Below are positions 44,404 through 54,736 of a stretch of 64,000 nt of DNA, piece after piece. The translations under genes were made by a program, and so were the position numbers. The number at the start of each line of letters is the position of its first letter. Positions within the stretch are counted from its first letter, which is position 1. The stretch covers positions 1,240,001 to 1,304,000 of the forward strand of contig OZ251233.1 in assembly GCA_965240325.2 (NCBI GenBank), written 5' to 3'. Under the pieces are notes generated by a model. It saw only the letters and a list, made by a program, of their open reading frames with translations. It searched no databases and was not told the origin of the DNA. The stretch comes from Rebecca billardiae RCC1528. Its lineage: Eukaryota; Haptophyta.

Positions 44404-47400
44404 TTCGGCGCCACCGAGCGCGCCGCCGCCGTCTCCGCCAAGCCCGCCACCGAGCTCGCCACCACCGCCCCCGCCATCTCCGCCGCCGAGCCCGCCGCCG
44501 CCACCTCCGCCGAGCCCGCCACCAACCTCACCACCGCCGCCGCCGCCGTCACCACCGCCGAGCTCGCCACCGCTGCCTCCGCCATCGCCCCCACCCAGCC
44601 CGCCGCCACCGCCGCCGCCGAGTCCGCCGCCACCACCGCCGCCGTCGCCGCCGCCGAGCCCGCCGCCGCCGCCGCCACCGATGCCGCCACCGCCATCACC
44701 GCCGCCGAGTTCGCCACCACCGCCGCCGCCGTCACCACCGCCGAGCTCGCCGCCGCTGCCTCCGCCATCGCCCCCACCCAGCCCGCCGCCACCGCCGCCG
44801 CCGAGTCCGCCCCCAAGCTCGCCGCCACCACCGCCGCCGTCGCCGCCGCCGAGCCCGCCGCCGCCGCCGCCACCGGTGCCGCCGCCGCCGCCGCCTAGCC
44901 CGCCACCGGCCCCGCCGCCCCCTCCACGGGCTGAGCCGCTCCCGCCACCCTCGCCGCCCTCGCCGCCGCCGAGTCCACCACCGCCGCGACCGCCGCCGCC
45001 GTCACCACCGCCGCCGCCGCCGTCATCACCGCCGCCGCCGCAGCCCAGCCCGCCGCCGTCACCGCCGCCGCCGCCGCCGCCCAGCCCGCCGCCCAGCCCG
45101 CCGCCGAGCTCGCCACCACCTCCGCCGCCATCACCGTCACCGAGCTCGCCGCCGCCACCACCGCCATCGCCACCACCGAGGCCGCCGCCACGGCCGCCGC
45201 CATCACCGCCTCCGAGCTCACCGCCACTGCCGCCGCCATCACTGCCACCGAGCTCACCGCCGCGACCGCCACCATCCACACCGCCGAGCTCGCCGCCGCC
45301 GCCGCCGCCAAGCCCGCCACCGAGCTCGCCGCCACCGCCCCCGCCATCACCGCCACCGAGCTCACCGCCGCGACCGCCGCCCTCACCTCCACCGAGCCCA
45401 CCGCCGAGCCCGCCGCCGCCGCGCATGGGCTGCACCGACCCGTCCGCCGACAACTACGACTCACTTGCCGTCGTGCTCGCGCCGGACGAGTGCTTCTACG
45501 CCGTCCTGGGCTGCACCGACTCGACCGCCAAGAACTACCGCGCGCGCGCCAACACGGACGACGGCTCATGCGTGCCCTTCGTGTACGGCTGCATTGCGAG
45601 CCGCGCGACCAACTACGACGCGTCGGCGAACACGGACGACGGCAGCTGCGCGTACGCCATCCTCGGCTGCACCGACTCGACCGCGCTCAACTTCAACTCG
45701 GTCGCAAACACGGACGACTCCAGCTGCGTGCAGCCCGTCCCTGGCTGCACCGCCGCGGTCGCGCTCAACTTCCTCTCGACGGCCAACGTGGAGGACGGCA
45801 GCTGCGTGTACCCGGTGCTCGGCTGCACCGACTCGACCGCGATCAACTACAACGCGGCGGCGAACACGGACGATGGCGGCTGCATCCCCACCGTGCCCGG
45901 CTGCACGGCGCTCAGCGCGCTCAACTACAACTCGGCCGCGACGCTCGACGACGGCGGCTGCGTCTTCGCGGTGCTCGGCTGCACCGACCCGCTCAGCCCG
46001 AGCTACTCGCCTTCTGCGAACACGGACGACGGCAGCTGCGAGTTCCCCGGCTGCACCGACTCCGAGGCCGTCAACTTCGACCCGAGCGCCACGCGCACCG
46101 ACTTCTCGTGCGTCGCGCACGTCGACGGCTGCGTCGACCCGGCCGCGGTCAACTTCGTCTCCGCGGCCACGCGCCAGCCGGCGAGCGTCACCTGCCAGTA
46201 CGCGGGCTGCACCAACAGCCTCGCCGTGAACTACGACCCGAGCGCGACGCTGCTCGACTCGAGCTGCACCTTCACGCGCGCCTCGGGCCGCGCGTTCGTG
46301 CTCGGCTACCTCGGCGGCTGCGACGCGCTCGCCGACGCCGAGGTGCGCGACACGACGAGCGACAACGGCGCGTACTCGCTCACGTACACGACCTCCGCCG
46401 CCTTCGAGCTGCGCGCGGGCGCGACCTGCACGGACCGGTACACGGACCAGGCGCTTGCGTTTGACCTGAGCGCGCCCGTCGGCGCGACGGCGATCACGCC
46501 GCTCACCACCGTGCTCACGGCGATGCTCGAGGTGCACGGGCTCGACGCGACGGCTGCGAATGCGCGCGCGCGCGCCGTGTTCCTCGACGGCGTCGACGCC
46601 GGCACCCAGATCGCAATCTCGAGCTACAACGCGATGGCGGGCGTGGTCGCGGGCGAGGCGGCCGCGTCGTACGTGCTCGCCGCGCACAAGGCCATCACCG
46701 TCGCCGTCGCCGCCGTCACCTCCACGCTCGGCGGCGCAACGGCCGCGTCCGCGCTCGGCGCGCTCGGCGCGCTCACCGCCGCGGATGCCGTGTATGATTC
46801 GTCGCAGCTCCAGGCGCTGATGGCGGACATGCTGGCGGCGGATCCGGGGCTGACCGACCCCGGCGCCGGCGCGCGCTCGAGCGCGGCGACGGCCGCGGCG
46901 GACGAGAGCACCACCTTCCGCAACGCGCTCATCTCCCGCCGGCGCCTCCTCACCGCCGAGCGCCGCCGTCTGCAGGGCGGGCTCGGCGCGCTCGAGGCGG
47001 CGACCGGCGTGCCCGCGCCGCTCGGCTGCACGGACGCGAGCGCGAGCAACTTCGACTCGTCGGCGGTGGTGGACGACGGCACATGCGCCGTCGAGGGGTG
47101 CACCGTCTCGACCGCCACGAACTACAACGTCAAGGCCTCCGTCGACGACGGCTCGTGCGTGTACCCGGTCACCGGCTGCACTGTCTCGATCGCGGCCAAC
47201 TACGACTCGGGCGCCGAGCTGGACGACGGCAGCTGCACGTTCGACGTGGTCGGCTGCACGAGCAGCACGGCCATCAACTACCTGTCGGCGGCGAACGTGG
47301 AGAGCGGCGAGTGCATCGAGCCCGTGGCGGGCTGCACCTCGCCCAACGCGAACAACTTCGACTCGGGCGCCACCATCGACGACAGCAGCTGCGTGTTCGA

Positions 47401-48580
47401 CGTGTCGGGCTGCACCGACTCGTCAGCGGCCAACTACAATTCGGCCGCGACGCTCGACGACGGCTCATGCGTGTACGCGGGCTGCACCAAGACGGCCGCG
47501 GAGAACTACGACTCGACGGCGGGGCTGAACCGGCCGGGCAGCTGCATCTACGCCGTGCGCGGCTGCATGAGCTCGGCCGCGGCCAACTTCCTCTCCGCCG
47601 CGACCGTGGGCGACAGCAGCTGCGTGTACCAGGGCTGCACGGACACGGGCGCGACCAACTTCAACCCGACGGCCACCTCGAACGACGGCACGTGCGCCTA
47701 CCCGCGCCTCGGCTGCACCAGCTCGTACGCGACCAACTTCGTGCCCAACGCGGACACGGACGACGGCACGTGCGTCTTCCCCGGCTGCACGGACACGGCC
47801 GCGACCAACTACGACTCGAGCGCCAACACGGACGACTTCAGCTGCGTGCTGCCCATCGTCGGCTGCACGGCGACGGACGCGCTCAACTACGACTCGGGGG
47901 CGGACGTGGACAGCGGCGCGTGCGTGATCCCCGGCTGCACGGACAGCATCGCGACCAACTACAACTCCCGCGCCACGCTGGACAGCTCCGAGTGCACCTA
48001 CCCGCCGCCGCCCAGCCCGCCGCCCAGCCCGCCGCCGAGCCCGCCGCCGCCGAGCCCGCCGCCGAGCCCTCCGCCGAGCGCGCCGCCCAGCCCGCCGCCG
48101 AGCCCGCCGCCCAGCCCGCCGCCGCCGCCCTTGCCGCCGCCCAGCCCGCCGCCCAGCCCGCCGCCGAGCCCGCCGCCGCCGATCCCGCCGCCCAGCCCGC
48201 CGCCGAGCGCGCCGCCCAGCCCGCCGCCCAACCCGCCGCCCAGCCCGCCGCCGAGCGCGTCGCCCAGCCCGCCGCCGAGCCCGCCGCCAAGCCCGCCACC
48301 GCCCAGCCCGCCGCCGCCTAGCCCGCCGCCAAGCCCGCCGCCTAGCCCGCCGCCGCCACCCTCGCCGCCGCCGCCGCCGCCGCCCTCGCCGCCGCCGCCG
48401 CCGCCCAGCCTGCCGCCGCCGCCTTCGCCACCGCCGGCCCCGCCGCCCTCGCCGCCGCCTTCGCCACCGCCGCCGCCACCGCCTTCGCCACCGCCGCCGC
48501 CGCCGCCCTCGCCGCCGCCGCCGCCGCCCTCGCCACCGCCACCCAGCTTGCCGCCGCCGCCGAGCGCGCCGCCGCCGCCA

Positions 48581-48612
<32 letters not shown>

Positions 48613-49400
48613 CGTCGGAAGCGTGAGTAGCAGCAGCGGCTCGGGCACATCGGGCGACGACGAGAGCAGCGACCCCGACGGCGCAGCTGTGGACAACCCA
48701 ACGGTCGACGGCTCGGCGGTTGGGGCGGCCAACCGCCCAGTTGTCATCGGTGTGGGCGTGGCGGTGGCCTCTGTCGTGCTCTTGCTGCTGTGCGTTGGCA
48801 CGTACGTGCTGGTCGGCAAGTCTGTGTGCTTGGTGCGTGCCCGCGTGCCCGCGTGCCGACACCGCGCGGACGTCGGCGCGCGCGCTGCCACGCTCGCGCG
48901 CGCTCGCTCCCATCAACCACGCTCGCCTGAACCCCGCGCACGCCCGCGCACGCTTGGCGCCTCCGCAGGCGAGCAAGAAGGAGGATCTTGCGGCCGTGCA
49001 GACCCAGGCCCCTGTGCGCGGTCACCAACCGAACCAGGGCTCTGACAGTACATCGTCGGCGGACTACACGAGACCCTCGTTGCTCGAGGCCATGGCGAAC
49101 TCGCTGCTCGGAAAGGGTGGCGCGCGGCCGCAGCAGCCGCCACCGGCGCCGCCGGGGCCCGAGCAGCCGTCGAGCAGCCGCGAGACGCCACCGCAGCCGT
49201 CACTCTTCGACGGTGTGGCGGATGCCTTCATCGCGCCCTTCCGCTTTGTCTCCAGTGGCGGCGGCGCGAGCAGCTCGACGGCTGGCACGGCTGCGCGCTC
49301 CTATGCGGCGCCGTACGGCGGTGCTGGCGACATGAACACGACCATGGCGTCGCGCGGTGGCGCCCGCACGCCGAGCGGCGCTGGCGCTGCTGTGTATAAG
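39502..49400 (+). CDS. Giant RTX-like, Pro-rich, Cys-repeat surface protein
   Basis: The ATG at 39502 gives a signal peptide (ALFLLVSGTLPLAIAKSA). Later exons are clear: up to 39997, then 40291-40486, 40678-40743, 40887-48832, and 48969 onward. All junctions are GT-AG, and phases agree (0,1,1,0). The first boundary, between 39547 and about 39830, is uncertain. The exons before 41050 encode glycine/aspartate nonapeptide-like repeats such as GSGGDDIFYGGDGGD, GGAGDDTFHGG and GGDGDDYL, resembling RTX calcium-binding beta-rolls. Then come about 1,440 residues of PPPPSP-type repeats, 11 Cys repeats, a linker domain, 13 more Cys repeats, about 200 Pro-rich residues, a transmembrane helix (VVIGVGVAVASVVLLLLCVG) and a cytoplasmic tail starting ASKKEDL. 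It is probably a wall or adhesion protein with hydroxyproline-type glycosylation. The tail exon is interrupted at 49400 by a retroelement. Confidence 0.8.
41097..45425 (+). repeat. Pro-rich coding minisatellite
   Basis: From 41170 to about 43960 the DNA is a higher-order array of roughly 57-bp units encoding SPAPPPPSSAPPPPTPPPP and variants (PPPATSAPPPP, PPSTSPPP). From 43960 to 45425 it is less regular PPPPSPPP sequence. The array is CCG/CGC-rich and open in several frames, giving Arg-rich and Gly/Ala-rich shadow frames that are not genes. Confidence 0.95.
45427..46275 (+). repeat. First Cys-repeat array, 11 units
   Basis: Eleven units of 24-28 residues with the pattern GCT-D-S-x-A-x-N-[YF]-x5-A-x-x-DDGSC. 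Each has two cysteines, at the start and end, suggesting one small disulfide-bonded loop per unit. Some units lose the D or have GCI/GCV. Confidence 0.9.
46276..47025 (+). other. Non-repetitive linker domain of the giant protein
   Basis: About 250 residues between the two Cys arrays start with a strand-rich segment (GRAFVLGYLGGCDALADAEV, then YSLTYTTSAAFELRAGATC) that resembles a carboxypeptidase-regulatory or SdrD-like beta-sandwich, then become helical and Ala-rich. This is inference from pattern only. Confidence 0.5.
47026..48002 (+). repeat. Second Cys-repeat array, 13 units
   Basis: Thirteen further units of the same GCT...DDGSC type, ending at CTYP where the second Pro-rich block begins. 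The units differ enough in DNA that recent array expansion is unlikely here, unlike the Pro-rich minisatellite. Confidence 0.9.
48003..48612 (+). repeat. Second Pro-rich block
   Basis: PPPSPPPSPP repeats of about 200 residues, directly before a short Ser/Gly/Asp linker and the transmembrane helix. Confidence 0.95.
48833..48968 (+). other. Last intron of the giant gene
   Basis: 136 nt from GTGCGTGCC to CTCCGCAG, phase 0, just after the transmembrane helix. It shifts frame, so splicing is needed to reach ASKKEDLAAVQ and the Ser/Gly-rich tail. Confidence 0.75.
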
Positions 49401-49668
49401 GGACCAGGCCCGCCTCGCGGCGGACTCGGCCCGCGGTCCGGCGGCAGCCGCGGGGGCGGCGGCCGGGTGACAGTAGCGGCGGAGCGCCCGACTGCTATTC
49501 CTCCTTCCGCGCGACGCTCCGGCTACGCGGCTAAGGTAGCGATGGGCCTGCCGACCCCCCTCTTTGCCAGTCGCCCCGACTCTGCCCGCAACCCGCGCTA
49601 TCTAACGAGGGTCGCAGTTGATCAGCAAGGGGACTGGCTGAGGGGCGGCGGCTCCCGGCCACCGTCGC
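49400..49668 (-). repeat. Split direct repeat B2 (outer right terminus)
   Basis: Near-identical to 50187-50466; two short deletions make it 269 rather than 280 bp. Its outer edge abuts host coding sequence at AAVYK codons. Confidence 0.9.
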
Positions 49669-49721
49669 CACAACCGGAACAAGCCATGCCCACCACAGTC
49701 GAGCCGGGTGGGAGGGCAGGG

Positions 49722-50181
49722 TGCGAAATCAGTAGCGACGCCACCGCCCGCACCCGAGGAGGAATAAGCCGACGGCCCGCTCGCAGCCGACGAGGGTTGC
49801 GCCCGCCCTTAGCCGAGGAGTCGCCACCGAGCGGGGTACGGTCGGTGGACCGAAGTGCTGCTGAACAGCTGGGGCTATCAGCCCAGGCCCCGCCCTGCCT
49901 CGGCTGCCGAAGAGCAGGCCTGCCGCGGCCCGCATCGGCGGCGCTCAGAGGTAGAATCTACCGGTTCGGTACAGGCGGGACCGGCTGCCCGTATACAGCC
50001 CGCCCAGGAATCATACCGCTTCGCTGGGCGCGCACCCGACGCCCGGAGCTTGCTGCCCGCCCAGGCACGGTCCGGTCAGCCGCCCTAGCAGGTCAGCAGC
50101 GGTTAGCAGCATTGAGGAGCAGCCGATCATGGCGGCGGGCTGGCCCAGTTATACCCCTATAACCGAACGGTTATAGAACAA
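49722..50181 (-). repeat. Split direct repeat A2
   Basis: 460 bp matching 54737-55196 at a constant offset of 5015, with no length difference. It lies between B2 and B1, five bases from B1. Confidence 0.92.
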
Positions 50182-50186
50182 TAACT

Positions 50187-50466
50187 GGGACCAGGCCCGC
50201 CTCGCGGCGGACTCGGCCCGCGGTCCGGCGGCAGCCGCGGGGGCGGCGGCCGGGTGACAGTAGCGGCGGAGCGCCCGACTGCTATTCCTCCTTCCGCGCG
50301 ACGCTCCGGCTACGCGGCTAAGGTAGCGATGGGCCTGCCGACCCCCCTCTTTGCCAGTCCGCGCCCCGACTCTGCCCGCAACGGCGCAACCCGCGCTATC
50401 TAACGAGGGTCGCAGTTGATCAGCAAGGGGACTGGCTGAGGGGCGGCGGCTCCCGGCCACCGTCGC
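50187..50466 (-). repeat. Split direct repeat B1
   Basis: 280-bp copy of 49400-49668, directly next to A2, as in Ngaro/PAT elements where B1 and A2 adjoin downstream of the genes. Confidence 0.92.
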
Positions 50467-50624
50467 GTAGAAGGGTGCCACACTTCGGAGAGGTGGAGGC
50501 CCGGTGGCCCGGGGGCCGGTGGCTCGAGGCCGTCCGGGCCGCCGCCGCAGAGGGGAAGGGTGGGAGTCTGCCCGGTCTGCCGTGGTGAAGGCAGCGACGA
50601 AAGACGCCTGCCGCTGAGCGACGA

Positions 50625-50965
50625 GATCGCAAGAAGCGACAGCACGCGATGTGCATATCGACCGCTGAGAGAATAAGGGATGGCAAGCAAGCGATGTGCA
50701 CATTGCAGACCGAAGATGAGACTGCAAGCAAGCGATGTGCACATCGCTGAAAGGTGAGACTGCAAGGAAAGCGATGTGCATATCGCTGAAAGATGAGATT
50801 GCAAGCAAGCGATGTGCATATCGCTGAAAGATGAGATTGCAAGCAAGCGATGTGCATATCGCTGAAAGATGAGATTGCAAGCAAGCGATGTGCATATCGC
50901 TGAAAGATGAGATTGCAAGCAAGCGATGTGCATATCGCTGATGGAAGATGAGATTGCAGGAAAGC
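50625..50965 (-). repeat. 38-bp tandem array with palindromic core
   Basis: About eight or nine units with a 38-bp period. Each contains GCGATGTGCATATCGC, a near-palindrome, separated by TGAAAGATGAGATTGCAAGCAA. Central units are identical; the outer ones diverge or vary slightly in length. There are no unique spacers, so it is not CRISPR-like. It lies between RT-RNase H and B1, where the recombinase gene is expected. Confidence 0.9.
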
Positions 50966-51043
50966 GATGCGCGGATCGCTGAACGAAGAAGGGGGAGATG
51001 GCCGGGGGCGAGCCTGCGCGCCGAGCGGCGAGAACGCCCGGCG

Positions 51044-52801
51044 TCAAAGGGCCAGCGCCGCTTCGCCCGCCAACCGAGGCTCGGCCGCGAGCGAGCAGAG
51101 CTCGAGCCACATGTCAGCCGACGTCTCCCGGCGCCGGCTGAGGGCGTCGGCGAGGCGGTTGCGAGCACCGGGTAGATGGCAGCACCAGAGCGTGATCGCG
51201 TGCTCCGCCACCAGCAGCGAGAGGCGCTGCAGGAGGCCATTGAGCAGCGCCGAGCCCGGCACACGCCACCGGCGCAGCCACCCGAGGGCCACCTTGCTGT
51301 CCGTGAAAAGGCGAACGTGGCAGCCCGCCAAGTACGGCGCCCACTCGATGGCAGCATGGAGGAGCATGTACAGCTCCATGTCTGCGATGTGCCTCAGCTC
51401 GCCCGACACGCGCAGCGACGCCAAGTCCTTGCGCAGCGCCCAGCCGTTGGAGCAGGCGGCGCCGCCGCCCGCCGCCTCCCAGGCGGCGTCGGTAGCAATC
51501 ACCGGCGCGCCCACCGCCAGGCCCACCGGGCGGAACAGCCGCCGCCAGCCGGCACCCCGCTCGAGGAGCGCGGCGAAGAATGCGCACTCGCTGGGCAGCG
51601 CGGCGCCGAGCTGGGTCGAGAGACGGCCCTGCGCAAACGCCGACGGCGTGTGCGCGAGATCGACGAAGGGGCGAAGGAAGGCCCGGCACGACGGCTGGAT
51701 CGTAGCCGCCCAGCCGAGGCAGCCAATGAGCTTCTGCAGCTCACGCTCGGAGGGCCGCGATGCCCGCAGCTCGGAGAGGAGCGCGGCGTACCGCGCGCGC
51801 TTCTCTGCCGGCAGCGAGACGGCATCGTTGGCGACGTCGACGTCAAAGCCCAGGACCACGGCGCGCTTGGCGGGCGCCACGAGCTTGCCCGGCTTGTCGG
51901 CCGGGTCGAGGCCCATGGCGGTCAGCGTGGCGCACAGCCGCTCGAACGCCGCCTCGAGATCGGCCTTGCGATCGCCCCACCCGAAGAAATCGTCGATGTA
52001 CGAACCGAGGCTGAACGAGAGGAGGCCGGACCAACGCGCGACGAAGGCGTCGCGAACGGCGTCGGACAGGCGCACAAACCAGTAAGGAGAGGATGCGAGA
52101 CCGAAGGGAAGAGATGTGAAGAAGTAGTAGAACCCGCGCCAGAACACGCAGAGCAGGCTGTAGTCCTCCGGACGTACGGCCATCCGCGTGTACGCGCGCG
52201 CGATGTCCACCTTGAACACGTAAGAGTCAGGCGTGAGGGAAGACAGCATGCGGTCGATGTGCTCGAAGGAGAAGGAAGGGGCGTGCACCCGCGGGTTCAC
52301 GCCCGAGGCGGTCATGTCGACGATGAGGCGCCTGTCGGCGCCCTCATCTTTGGGCACCGAGCCCAGCGGGGACACGACCATGCGCGCGCGCGGGAAGGGG
52401 CGGTGCTGGAACGGGCCAGCCAAAACGCCGAGAGAGACGTACTCCGCGATGCGAGCGTCGACAAACTCGGGGAAAGCGCGCGCTGAAGGATGATTGGGAC
52501 GGAATGCGGCAGACGGCTGGCCGGCGAAGAGCACGTCGACGCCGTCGCGCAGCTCGCGCGACAGGTCGACGCCCGCGCCGCCCAGCAGGAACGCAGACAC
52601 TTGCTGGAAACGAAGTTGGAGCGCGGTCGGCGCGACTGGCAGCCTGGCGGCGAGGCCAGCCAGCATGCGCGAGCGCTGGCACATCTCGGCGGCTGTGATC
52701 GGCGGGCAGGTCACTGTAGGGGCCGCACCGGCAGCCCACGACACCGGCAGGTCGAGCGCATCGACGCCGGCGTTCTCGCCACCCGCCGCCGCCGCCGCCC
52801 C
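51044..52801 (-). CDS. Reverse transcriptase-RNase H of DIRS-like element
   Basis: The open frame begins immediately after the gag stop and runs 585 codons; the first ATG is well inside, so expression through or across the stop is implied. Counted from the GTG at 52744, RT motifs are RRLIVDM (138-144), VFKVDIARAY (176-185, first catalytic Asp), SLPFGLASSP (211-220) and SYIDDFF (248-254, catalytic YIDD). RNase H follows with TDAAW (Asp419), MELYMLL (Glu457), LFTDSKVALGW (Asp482) and ADALSRR (Asp533), so all four acidic positions are present. This RT-RNase H type, with a GARNRLADALSR end, is typical of DIRS-like and related elements. No integrase or aspartic protease is seen. The enzyme appears intact. 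Confidence 0.9.
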   Translation of the reverse strand, partial: GAAAAAGGENAGVDALDLPVSWAAGAAPTVTCPPITAAEMCQRSRMLAGLAARLPVAPTALQLRFQQVSAFLLGGAGVDLSRELRDGVDVLFAGQPSAAFRPNHPSARAFPEFVDARIAEYVSLGVLAGPFQHRPFPRARMVVSPLGSVPKDEGADRRLIVDMTASGVNPRVHAPSFSFEHIDRMLSSLTPDSYVFKVDIARAYTRMAVRPEDYSLLCVFWRGFYYFFTSLPFGLASSPYWFVRLSDAVRDAFVARWSGLLSFSLGSYIDDFFGWGDRKADLEAAFERLCATLTAMGLDPADKPGKLVAPAKRAVVLGFDVDVANDAVSLPAEKRARYAALLSELRASRPSERELQKLIGCLGWAATIQPSCRAFLRPFVDLAHTPSAFAQGRLSTQLGAALPSECAFFAALLERGAGWRRLFRPVGLAVGAPVIATDAAWEAAGGGAACSNGWALRKDLASLRVSGELRHIADMELYMLLHAAIEWAPYLAGCHVRLFTDSKVALGWLRRWRVPGSALLNGLLQRLSLLVAEHAITLWCCHLPGARNRLADALSRRRETSADMWLELCSLAAEPRLAGEAALAL

Positions 52802-54734
52802 CTAGATGCGGCCCACCGCCGCCGGCCAGCCGTCGCCGGACAGCCCCACCGCGTGGGCCCCCGCGAGGTGATCGGGCGACGCGCAAATGGCACACCGCGG
52901 CGCGTGGAACTCGTCGAACTCGCCGGGGCCAAACGCCGTGCCGCCGCGGCCGATCGGGCATGACGCGAAGGTGCAGCGCTCGCCAGTGAGCTGGAAGCGC
53001 TGGCAGGCGCGCGCCGCGTTCGCCTGCGCCTTGGTGAGCAGCGGTGCGCCCCCCGCGCCCACAAACTTCTGCAGCGACGGCGGGACGTAGTGGTCAGGCC
53101 GCGCGGTGCGCGGCGCGAAGCCCCCACCGCCGCCGGGCGGGAGCGCCCCGCCCCCGCCCCCCGCCGCTTCGAGCGCCGCGCCGCCGGCCCCACCCAGCTC
53201 GGCGGGTGCGAGGCGAGGCCGCTGCGACGCCGCCCCCGCGTCGCGATCGCCCGCCGGCGCCGACCGCTTCAGCATAGGAGCGGCCGCGACCGCGGCGTTG
53301 GCCGCGCGCAGCGACGCCGACACCGCTTGCGCCGCCGTCAGCTCGGCGTTGAGCGCGCGCGCCTCGGCCGACTCGCTGTCGCGCAGGAAGAGGATCGATG
53401 ACGCGCGGCCCGAGCGCCGCTCCTCCGCCGCGGCGGCAACGAACGATTTGTTCACCACCGAGAGGAGGGACTCGGCGGGCATCAGGCCGCGCAGCTGCTC
53501 GAGCCACGACGAGAACTCGAGCGCCTCGGCCCGCATGGCCGGCGACCAATGAGAGGCTGGGGAGGGGTCATCTGGCGAGGCGGCCGGGATAAACGTCGTC
53601 GTGAGGCAGCCCAGCAGCGCCTCGAGGGACTGGAAGGGCTGGTCCTTCGGCTGCACCCCGCCGAGGAGACGCCCCCCGCGAGAGAACTCGCGAGCGAAGC
53701 GCTCCCCCAGGCCTGGAAATGCCCGTCGTGAGGCAGCCCAGCAGCGCCTCGAGGGACTGGAAGGGCTGGTCCTTCGGCTGCACCCCGCCGAGGAGACGCC
53801 CCCCGCGAGAGAACTCGCGAGCGAAGCGCTCCCCCAGGCCTGGAAATGCCTGGACCATATCGCGCAGGTTGTAGCTCGTGCAGAGCTGGCCAGACGAGTC
53901 GCGCACCACGAGCGCGCGGGGCGCGTCACGCGCCGGGTCCGCGACCACCCGGCGCGCCGGGCCGGCCCCCGACGACGCCCCCGCCTGCTCCGACATCGCC
54001 TGCATGAGCGCCGCCACCGACTGGGCCGAGAACCCGAGCCCGGCGGCGTGAGCGGGCAGCGCGGCGGTAGAGGCAGGGCCAGCAGCGCCCCCCGGCGCGC
54101 GGTCGGCCGCCGCCGCCGCCGTCCCCGCCGGTAGCGCGGTAAGGCCGGGGGCGAGCGCGTGCGCCGCGAGGCCCGCAAGCAACGACGACGGCGCGGCCGC
54201 CGCCGCCGCGCCCGCCGCGTCCAGCGCGACCGAAACCCCGGGAGCAGCAGAAGCAGCCGCTCCGAGCGTGGGTGCGAGGCTGGGGAGCAGCGGATCCGAG
54301 GAGGCAGGCGGAGGCATCGCCGCCGCGGCCGCCGCTGGGACCGAGGTGGGCGGGCGGGGCAGCGCGGCCGGGACGGTAGGCGTCGGGGCGAGCAGGGCCG
54401 GCGCCGCCGGGGCGAGCCCCGCCGCCCCCGCCGGGACCAACGCGGCGAGCTGGGCCAGCAACGGCGACAGCTGCGCCAGCTGCGCGGTGAGCTGCGCCGC
54501 GACGCCGGCGCTGAGCGGGATCCCCTCCACCGGGTGCGCCGGCGGGACCAGCGCGGCACTCGCCGCTAGCGGGGCACTCACCGACGGGGCCGCCGGCGCC
54601 GCCGACGCGGGCACGGGCCCTTGAGCGTCTTGAGCACCGCCGCGACCCGTGGCCGGGCCCTGTCGCTCGCGAGTGCGGCCGCCGCGGAGGGCCACCAGGC
54701 GCCCCAGCGAGAGCGCAGCCGAAATGCAGATCAT
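52802..54734 (-). pseudogene. gag-like gene, frameshifted by a 127-bp tandem duplication
   Basis: The ATG at 54734 opens an Ala/Pro-rich N-terminal half leading to SYNLRDMVQAFPGLGERFAREF. At 53601-53854 a 127-bp segment is tandemly duplicated (units start at 53601 and 53728). Because 127 is not a multiple of three, the frame changes by one. In the second frame the product continues through FSSWLEQLRGLMPAESLLS, a Gly/Pro-rich linker and a C-terminal Cys/His region with CQRF...CTFASC and CAICASPDHLAGAH, which may be a zinc-binding knuckle. It ends at TAG (52802-52804). Without the duplication it would be one gene. As it stands the full gag cannot be made unless a ribosome shifts frame. Confidence 0.75.
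53601..53854. repeat. 127-bp tandem duplication inside gag
   Basis: Two units, 53601-53727 and 53728-53854, are nearly identical (GTGAGGCAGCCCAGCAGCGC... to ...CCAGGCCTGGAAATGCC). It could be a real duplication or an assembly artefact. Confidence 0.9.
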
Positions 54735-54736
54735 GA

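Noticed and set aside
41052-46229. Very long Arg-rich plus-strand frame and Gly/Ala-rich minus-strand frames
   Set aside because: They are shadows of the CCG-rich minisatellite and Pro/Cys-repeat exon; the splice-consistent frame with a signal peptide and transmembrane helix is the real one.
50625-50965. CRISPR-like array
   Set aside because: Units are contiguous with no unique spacers, the context is a eukaryotic retroelement and no cas gene exists.
50149-51357. 402-codon frame as the missing recombinase
   Set aside because: It is made of the translated 38-bp array and sequence antiparallel or out of frame to RNase H, with none of the R-H-R-Y catalytic positions.
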